Shown in pieces: positions 59,671 to 64,000 of a DNA stretch of 64,000 nucleotides. The notes under the pieces were generated by a model. The model searched no databases. It was not told the DNA's origin and saw only the letters and a list, made by a program, of their open reading frames with translations. Every line of letters starts with the position of its first letter. Position 1 is the stretch's first letter. The position numbers were made by a program, and so were the translations under genes. The stretch comes from Tenacibaculum dicentrarchi (GTDB lineage Bacteria > Bacteroidota > Bacteroidia > Flavobacteriales > Flavobacteriaceae): positions 310,001-374,000 of the forward strand of contig NZ_OESZ01000001.1 in NCBI RefSeq assembly GCF_900239345.1. The letters are read 5' to 3'.

Positions 59671-60983
59671 TGATGTTTTTAGAAGTAAGTACAGGAGGTA
59701 CGGTAGCTGTAACAGTTATATCATTTTTAATAATTCTATTAATTTTAGTAGGGTTGTTATTATTTGTTAAGCAAAAATTAGCACCATCAGGACCCGTAAA
59801 AATCACTATTAATGGTGATAAAGTAATTGAAGTAGCATCAGGAGGTACATTATTATCTACCTTAGGTAACGAAAAGATTTTTTTACCATCAGCTTGTGGT
59901 GGTGGTGGTTCTTGTGTACAGTGTGAGTGTCACGTAAATTCTGGTGGAGGTGAAGCTTTACCAACAGAAACACCTCACTTTACACGTAAAGAATTAGCAC
60001 ACGGAGTTCGTTTATCTTGTCAAGTTAAAGTAAAACAAGATATGGATATTTCTATTCCTGAAGAAATTTTTGGAATTAAGAAATGGGAAGCAGTAGTTGT
60101 AAGAAATTACAATGTTGCAACTTTTATTAAGGAATTTGTAGTTGAAATTCCTGAAGATATGGGTTACAAAGCAGGTGGATATATTCAAATTGAAATTCCA
60201 GCTTGTGAGGTAAACTATGCTGATATGGATATTACTGCCCATCCAGAAGAACACGATACTCCTGATAAATTTGAAGGAGAATGGAATAAATTTGGTTTAA
60301 GACCATTAGTAATGAAAAATGAAGAAACTGTAGAACGTGCTTATTCAATGGCTTCTTACCCTGCTGAAGGAAGAGAAATCATGTTAAATGTACGTATTGC
60401 AACACCTCCTTTTGATAGAGTGAAAGGTGGATGGATGGATGTAAATCCTGGAGTTGCTTCTTCATATATTTTCAACTTAAAGAAAGGAGATAAATGTGTT
60501 ATTTCTGGTCCTTATGGTGAATTCTTTATTAATGAATCTGATGCTGAAATGTTATATGTAGGTGGTGGAGCAGGTATGGCACCAATGCGTTCTCACTTAT
60601 ATCACTTATTCAGAACATTAAAAACTGGTAGAAAAGTAACTTATTGGTATGGTGGTCGTTCAAAAGCTGAATTATTCTATGTAGAACACTTTAGAGCTTT
60701 AGAAAGAGATTTCCCTAACTTTAAATTCTTTATTGCATTATCTGACCCAACAGAAGCGGATAACTGGAAAGTTAAAACTGATGTAAATGATGAAGCTGGA
60801 GACGGTTTTACAGGATTTATTCATCAAGTAGTTATCAACGAATATTTATCGAAACATGAAGCACCAGAAGACTTAGAATTATATTTCTGTGGTCCACCAT
60901 TAATGAACAACGCTGTTCAGAAAATGGGTGAAGATTTTGGTCTTGCTGATGAAAATATCCGATTTGATGATTTTGGAGGATAA
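59670..60983 (+). CDS. nqrF: Na+-translocating NADH:quinone reductase subunit F
   Basis: 437 aa, the NADH-oxidising entry subunit. One N-terminal membrane helix (about 12-33) is followed by a ferredoxin domain with 2Fe-2S ligands Cys76, Cys82, Cys85 and Cys117. An FAD domain has ERAYSMASYP, and an NADH-binding domain has YVGGGAGMAPMRSHL and a C-terminal FCGPPLMN. Length is slightly above the usual 407-410. It is last in the operon and is followed by a terminator. Confidence 0.96.
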   Translation: MMFLEVSTGGTVAVTVISFLIILLILVGLLLFVKQKLAPSGPVKITINGDKVIEVASGGTLLSTLGNEKIFLPSACGGGGSCVQCECHVNSGGGEALPTETPHFTRKELAHGVRLSCQVKVKQDMDISIPEEIFGIKKWEAVVVRNYNVATFIKEFVVEIPEDMGYKAGGYIQIEIPACEVNYADMDITAHPEEHDTPDKFEGEWNKFGLRPLVMKNEETVERAYSMASYPAEGREIMLNVRIATPPFDRVKGGWMDVNPGVASSYIFNLKKGDKCVISGPYGEFFINESDAEMLYVGGGAGMAPMRSHLYHLFRTLKTGRKVTYWYGGRSKAELFYVEHFRALERDFPNFKFFIALSDPTEADNWKVKTDVNDEAGDGFTGFIHQVVINEYLSKHEAPEDLELYFCGPPLMNNAVQKMGEDFGLADENIRFDDFGG

Positions 60984-61007
60984 ACCCTTATCAATCAAAA
61001 AATATAT

Positions 61008-61039
61008 AAAAACCGATACATTATTGTATCGGTTTTTTT
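61008..61039 (+). terminator. Terminator of the nqr operon
   Basis: AAAAACCGATACA and TGTATCGGTTTTT form a perfect stem around TTAT, followed by T residues, 25 bases beyond nqrF. Confidence 0.9.
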
Positions 61040-61078
61040 GTACTTAAAAATAAAGACATTTTATCCAAAAAAATATAC

Positions 61079-61111
61079 TTGTGATATTTGAGCTTATAAA
61101 ACGTACCTTTG
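61079..61111 (+). promoter_or_regulatory. Promoter of the DEVD-box helicase gene
   Basis: TTG at 61079-61081, then 22 bases, then TACCTTTG at 61104-61111; a Bacteroidota promoter. The ATG at 61122 (or 61128) lies about 10-16 bases after the -7 element, giving a very short leader. Confidence 0.65.
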
Positions 61112-61121
61112 CACCAAATTA

Positions 61122-62483
61122 ATGCAAATGATTACTTTTCAAGATTTAGATTTATCAAATCCATTACGAAACGCTATTGAAGAATTAGGTTTTGTAAATC
61201 CAACACCAATTCAAGAAGAAGCCTTTCCAATTATTCGTTCTGGTAAAGACGTTGTTGGTATTGCCCAAACAGGTACAGGTAAAACTTTTGCCTATATGTT
61301 ACCGATACTTCGTGACTTGAAGTTTTCAAAACAACAACATCCAAGAGTTCTTGTAGTTGTACCAACTCGTGAATTAGTAGTACAGGTAGTTAATGAAATT
61401 GAAAAGCTATCAGAATTTATGACCTTACGTACTATTGGTGTGTTTGGTGGAGTTCCTTTAAACAGGCATAAACAAGCTGTAGCATTAGGTGCAGATGTAA
61501 TTGTTGCTACTCCAGGACGTTTATATGATTTAGCTTTAAGTAACAATTTAAAACTAAAATCAATCCAAAAATTAGTGATTGATGAAGTAGATGTAATGCT
61601 AGATTTAGGATTTAGATTTCAACTATTAAATATTTTTGAATTATTACCTGTGCGTCGTCAAAATATTATGTTTTCGGCTACAATGACACAAGATGTTGAA
61701 GCATTAATTGATGATTTCTTTATCGTTCCAAAAAAGATTTTTATCGCAGTAAGTGGTACGCCACTTGATAATATTAAGCAAATTAGTTATGATGTTCCTA
61801 ACTTTTATACTAAGGTAAACTTATTACACGAGTTAATATCTAATAAAACGGAATATAGTAAAGTGCTAATTTTTGCACCTAATAAAAGAAATGCCGACCG
61901 ATTATACGATTGTGTAAAAGAAGAATTTCCTGCACAATCATGTGTAATTCATTCAAATAAAACACAAAACTATCGTTTACGTTCTATTGAACAATTCAAT
62001 AAAGGCGAAAAACGTATTTTAATTGCTACTGATGTAATTGCTCGTGGTTTAGATTTAGCCGAAGTAACACACGTTATTAATTTTAATACGCCTTATTTTC
62101 CTGAAAATTATATGCACAGAATTGGTAGAACTGGTCGTGCAGAGCATGAAGGTACTGCGATTCTTTTTTCAACAGAAAAAGAACAAGAAGCTAAAACGAG
62201 AATTGAAGAGTTAATGAATTATGAAATTCCGATGTCAGAAATTCCTGAATATGTCGAAATTTCTAAACAATTAACAGAGGAAGAACGTCCTAAAGAAGAA
62301 GCTGAAAAAAATAAAAACAGAACTTCTTTAGAGTATGTTCCAGGACCTGCTTTTCATGAAAAAAGTGAAAAGAATAAAAAAACAAATCAAGGTGGTTCTT
62401 ATCGTAGAGAAATTGCCAAAAAATATAAAAAGCCTAAAACTAGAGGTGATAAGAATTATAACATGCGTAACAAGAAAAAATAA
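61122..62483 (+). CDS. DEAD-box-family RNA helicase with DEVD motif II
   Basis: 453 aa; the second ATG (61128, MITFQDLDL) is an equally good start. The Q motif (NPTPIQEEAF), motif I AQTGTGKT (48-55), PTREL, SATMT and HRIGRTGR are conserved. Motif II reads DEVD (154-157) instead of DEAD. The catalytic Asp-Glu pair is kept, so ATPase activity should survive. The C terminus is lysine-rich. It shares a junction base with the next gene (TAATGG), which suggests co-translation. Confidence 0.9.
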   Translation: MQMITFQDLDLSNPLRNAIEELGFVNPTPIQEEAFPIIRSGKDVVGIAQTGTGKTFAYMLPILRDLKFSKQQHPRVLVVVPTRELVVQVVNEIEKLSEFMTLRTIGVFGGVPLNRHKQAVALGADVIVATPGRLYDLALSNNLKLKSIQKLVIDEVDVMLDLGFRFQLLNIFELLPVRRQNIMFSATMTQDVEALIDDFFIVPKKIFIAVSGTPLDNIKQISYDVPNFYTKVNLLHELISNKTEYSKVLIFAPNKRNADRLYDCVKEEFPAQSCVIHSNKTQNYRLRSIEQFNKGEKRILIATDVIARGLDLAEVTHVINFNTPYFPENYMHRIGRTGRAEHEGTAILFSTEKEQEAKTRIEELMNYEIPMSEIPEYVEISKQLTEEERPKEEAEKNKNRTSLEYVPGPAFHEKSEKNKKTNQGGSYRREIAKKYKKPKTRGDKNYNMRNKKK

Positions 62484-62842
62484 TGGAAGTACTTACTAAA
62501 CAAGAAATCCATAATTTAGGGATGAATATTGCTGGTAAAAAGCTTCAAAAAATGGGCTACGAGTTTGTTGCTATTAATAGCGAATTAAAAAAACATCCGC
62601 AGTTTGTTTTATATAAAAAAGGCGAACCTACTATTTTTGTGTTAGTAAAAACAACCAATAATATTCAATCTCCTGAAGATTACGATGTTTTATGGATGGA
62701 AACATTTAAAGAACATGCTAAAAAACAAAATGCAAAAATTTGGTTTGCAGGTATTGGCATTGCAAATTCAGAAAGTGTTGAATTACCCGTTTTTAAAGAC
62801 CAACCATACTATATTGCTTTTGACGATTTTATCAAAATATAA
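62483..62842 (+). CDS. Small protein with degenerate YraN/PD-(D/E)XK-like pattern
   Basis: 119 aa, soluble. The helix GMNIAGKKLQKMGYEFVAIN followed by strands FVLYKKGEPTIFVLVKTTNN (about residues 42-61) resembles the YraN/endonuclease-like core (GExLAxxxLxxxGYxI ... IDLI...VFVEVKT). The catalytic acidic residues are replaced (VEVK becomes VLVK). It may be a non-catalytic relative; this is inference from pattern only. The start overlaps the helicase stop by one base, so the two are coupled. Confidence 0.65.
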   Translation: MEVLTKQEIHNLGMNIAGKKLQKMGYEFVAINSELKKHPQFVLYKKGEPTIFVLVKTTNNIQSPEDYDVLWMETFKEHAKKQNAKIWFAGIGIANSESVELPVFKDQPYYIAFDDFIKI

Positions 62843-62854
62843 TTTTATCAATAT

Positions 62855-62890
62855 AAAAAACACTCACTTTTATAAAATGAGTGTTTTTTT
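62855..62890 (+). terminator. Terminator of the helicase/small-protein operon
   Basis: AAAAAACACTCA and TGAGTGTTTTTT form a perfect 12-bp stem with an A/T-rich loop, 12 bases after the stop codon. Confidence 0.88.
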
Positions 62891-62899
62891 ATATATAAA

Positions 62900-62998
62900 C
62901 GTCATGCTGAATTTATTTCAGCATCGCATAAAATTAAGAACTTCAGCAAATCAGGATGCGAAACTGAAATAAATTCAGTTTGACGGATTCGATTTTTT
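62900..62998 (+). repeat. Dispersed two-hairpin repeat R2, second full copy
   Basis: It runs from CGTCATGCTGAA to TTGACGGATTCGATTTTTT, with the same two hairpins and the same tail as 7813-7912. Inner spacer bases differ (AAAATTAAGAACTTCAGC here). It follows a terminator, as does the first copy. Confidence 0.85.
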
Positions 62999-63052
62999 AA
63001 CGATAAAAATTTTTTAAATGAAATTTAAATAAGTTCTTAAACTTTAAAATTA

Positions 63053-63142
63053 TTTGAAGCAATTTCCCGCTTTCCGCACTCGCTTTTTTTTGAAGAAAAA
63101 TCAAAAAAAGAGCTCAAACAAATGCTTCAATCGGGGCTAGGC
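63053..63142 (-). repeat. Dispersed repeat R1, copy 5 of 5 (inverted)
   Basis: On the minus strand it runs from GCCTAGCCCCGATTGAAGC through GAGCTC, the T/A-tract hairpin and GCGAGTGCGG to GCTTCAAA. It lies 55 bases after the R2 copy and 94 bases before hflX. Confidence 0.9.
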
Positions 63143-63236
63143 AATCGAACTAAATTTTATATTTTAAGTAAAAAAATAGCTAAAGAACAAATTAAAAAAG
63201 AGAACTTCAATTGATAAATTTGTATTTTTGCACTCT

Positions 63237-64000
63237 ATGGTAGAAACACGTGAAGCAATATCAGAAAAAGCGGTTTTAATTGGAGTTATAACCCAAAATC
63301 AAAATGAAAAGCAATCTGACGAATATTTAGATGAATTAGACTTTTTAACTTCAACAGCAGGAGGAGTTGCTGTAAAACGATTTGTTCAAAAAATAACAAA
63401 ACCAAATCCTAAAACCTTTTTAGGAACAGGAAAATTAGAAGAAGTAAAAGCATATATTGCTTCTCATAATATTGGTACAGCTATTTTTGATGATGAATTA
63501 TCACCCGCTCAATTACGTAATATTGAAAATATATTAGACTGTAAAATTTTAGATAGAACCAATTTAATTTTAGATATTTTTGCTAGTAGAGCTCAAACAA
63601 GTTCAGCAAAAGCACAAGTAGAATTGGCACAATGTCAATATTTATTACCTCGATTAACAAGGTTATGGACGCACCTTGATAAGCAAAAAGGAGGAATCGG
63701 AATGCGTGGACCTGGTGAAACAGAAATTGAAACTGACCGTCGTATTATTAGAGATAAAATTACCTTATTAAAGAAAAAACTTTCTACTATTGATAAGCAA
63801 ATGGCGGTTCAAAGAAAGAATAGAGGTAAAATGGTACGTCTTGCATTAGTTGGATATACCAATGTTGGTAAATCAACATTAATGAATGTAATTAGTAAAA
63901 GTGATGTTTTTGCTGAAAATAAACTATTCGCAACTTTAGATACTACTGTTCGAAAAGTAGTTATAAAGAATATTCCTTTTTTAATGACTGATACGGTTGG
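63237..64000 (+). CDS. hflX: Ribosome-associated GTPase HflX (N-terminal part)
   Basis: About 254 residues are present; the gene runs off the right edge. It starts MVETREAISEKAVLIGV. The HflX N-terminal domain includes KTFLGTGKLEEVKAYI and the linker RIIRDKITLLKKKL. GIGMRGPGETEIETDRR is the family signature. The G1 loop GYTNVGKS (encoded near 63852-63875) and the start of G3 (MTDTVG) are visible. HflX rescues stalled ribosomes by splitting 70S particles. TATTTTTG at 63223-63230 ends six bases before the ATG, so the mRNA may be nearly leaderless. Confidence 0.95.
   Translation, partial: MVETREAISEKAVLIGVITQNQNEKQSDEYLDELDFLTSTAGGVAVKRFVQKITKPNPKTFLGTGKLEEVKAYIASHNIGTAIFDDELSPAQLRNIENILDCKILDRTNLILDIFASRAQTSSAKAQVELAQCQYLLPRLTRLWTHLDKQKGGIGMRGPGETEIETDRRIIRDKITLLKKKLSTIDKQMAVQRKNRGKMVRLALVGYTNVGKSTLMNVISKSDVFAENKLFATLDTTVRKVVIKNIPFLMTDTV

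Larger units (their letters stand above)
62843..63236. other. Repeat-filled gap before hflX
   Basis: It contains a terminator (62855-62890), a full R2 copy (62900-62998), an inverted R1 copy (63053-63142) and the hflX -7 element TATTTTTG (63223-63230). No coding frame is convincing. Confidence 0.75.

Noticed and set aside
62685..62972. 95-residue plus-strand frame overlapping the small coupled gene
   Set aside because: It is a shifted frame over the 62483-62842 gene, then reads through the terminator and repeat R2.
19211..63142. CRISPR array or insertion sequence as the explanation for R1 copies
   Set aside because: Copies lie many kilobases apart with no spacers and no transposase gene; the element is too short to encode one.

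Overview
The window reads as a contiguous chromosomal segment from a marine-type member of the Flavobacteriaceae (Bacteroidota); a Tenacibaculum-like genus is my guess, not something the sequence proves. The DNA is strongly A+T-rich. Start codons lack Shine-Dalgarno-like leaders. Several promoters carry the Bacteroidota -7 element TAnnTTTG, for example before atpB, tadA and a DEAD-box helicase. The gene content also fits: type IX secretion (T9SS) genes, a split F-type ATP synthase, a complete Bat operon, Na+-NQR and a TonB receptor with a carboxypeptidase-regulatory-like domain. I see no phage, transposase, CRISPR, tRNA or rRNA.

Layout. 1-7663: the end of an SprE/PorW-like T9SS lipoprotein gene, bactofilin, two small membrane genes, then atpB-E-F-H-A-G without atpD/atpC. 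7924-10452: divergent dxs and rsmI. 10453-12763: a PadR regulator with three paralogous membrane proteins. 12916-19122: a flavin/2Fe-2S reductase, a LysE-type exporter, mgtE, rsmA, a DUF4286-like gene and a TPR protein. 19622-22463: serS, a small XRE regulator behind a perfect 34-bp palindrome, and ribF. 22564-25236: beta-carbonic anhydrase, a SulP transporter and a small membrane protein. 25302-33584: an eight-gene moxR-DUF58-Bat operon. 33792-36416: a TonB-dependent receptor. 36496-43070: housekeeping enzymes (LpxH-like, TadA-like, Ogt, TatD, retropepsin-like protein, aminotransferase, front-end-type desaturase, RsmG). 43277-44610: an ArsR/DUF6428-like pair and a HbpS-like gene. 44852-48858: a DEAD-box helicase, glutaminase and PruA. 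49359-53132: three exported proteins of unknown function, two of them paralogous. 53148-54789: ApaG and a T9SS plug-like protein. 54954-60983: nqrABCDEF. 61122-62842: a DEVD-box helicase and a small protein. 63237-end: hflX, cut by the window edge.

Much of the window concerns ion-motive energy. The ATP synthase operon and the Na+-pumping NADH:quinone oxidoreductase lie near opposite ends, each next to a T9SS-related gene. Carbonic anhydrase plus SulP suggests bicarbonate uptake and interconversion.

The less ordinary content is mostly non-coding. Intercistronic hairpins lie right after the ATP synthase genes for subunits c and alpha, which are needed in multiple copies. Three families of dispersed structured repeats occupy most long intergenic gaps: five, three and two copies. 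Well-formed palindromic operator candidates lie at the padR, XRE and arsR genes. I found no convincing complete new defence or biosynthetic system. The best candidates for undescribed function are the PadR/three-membrane-protein module and the three-gene exported-protein operon.
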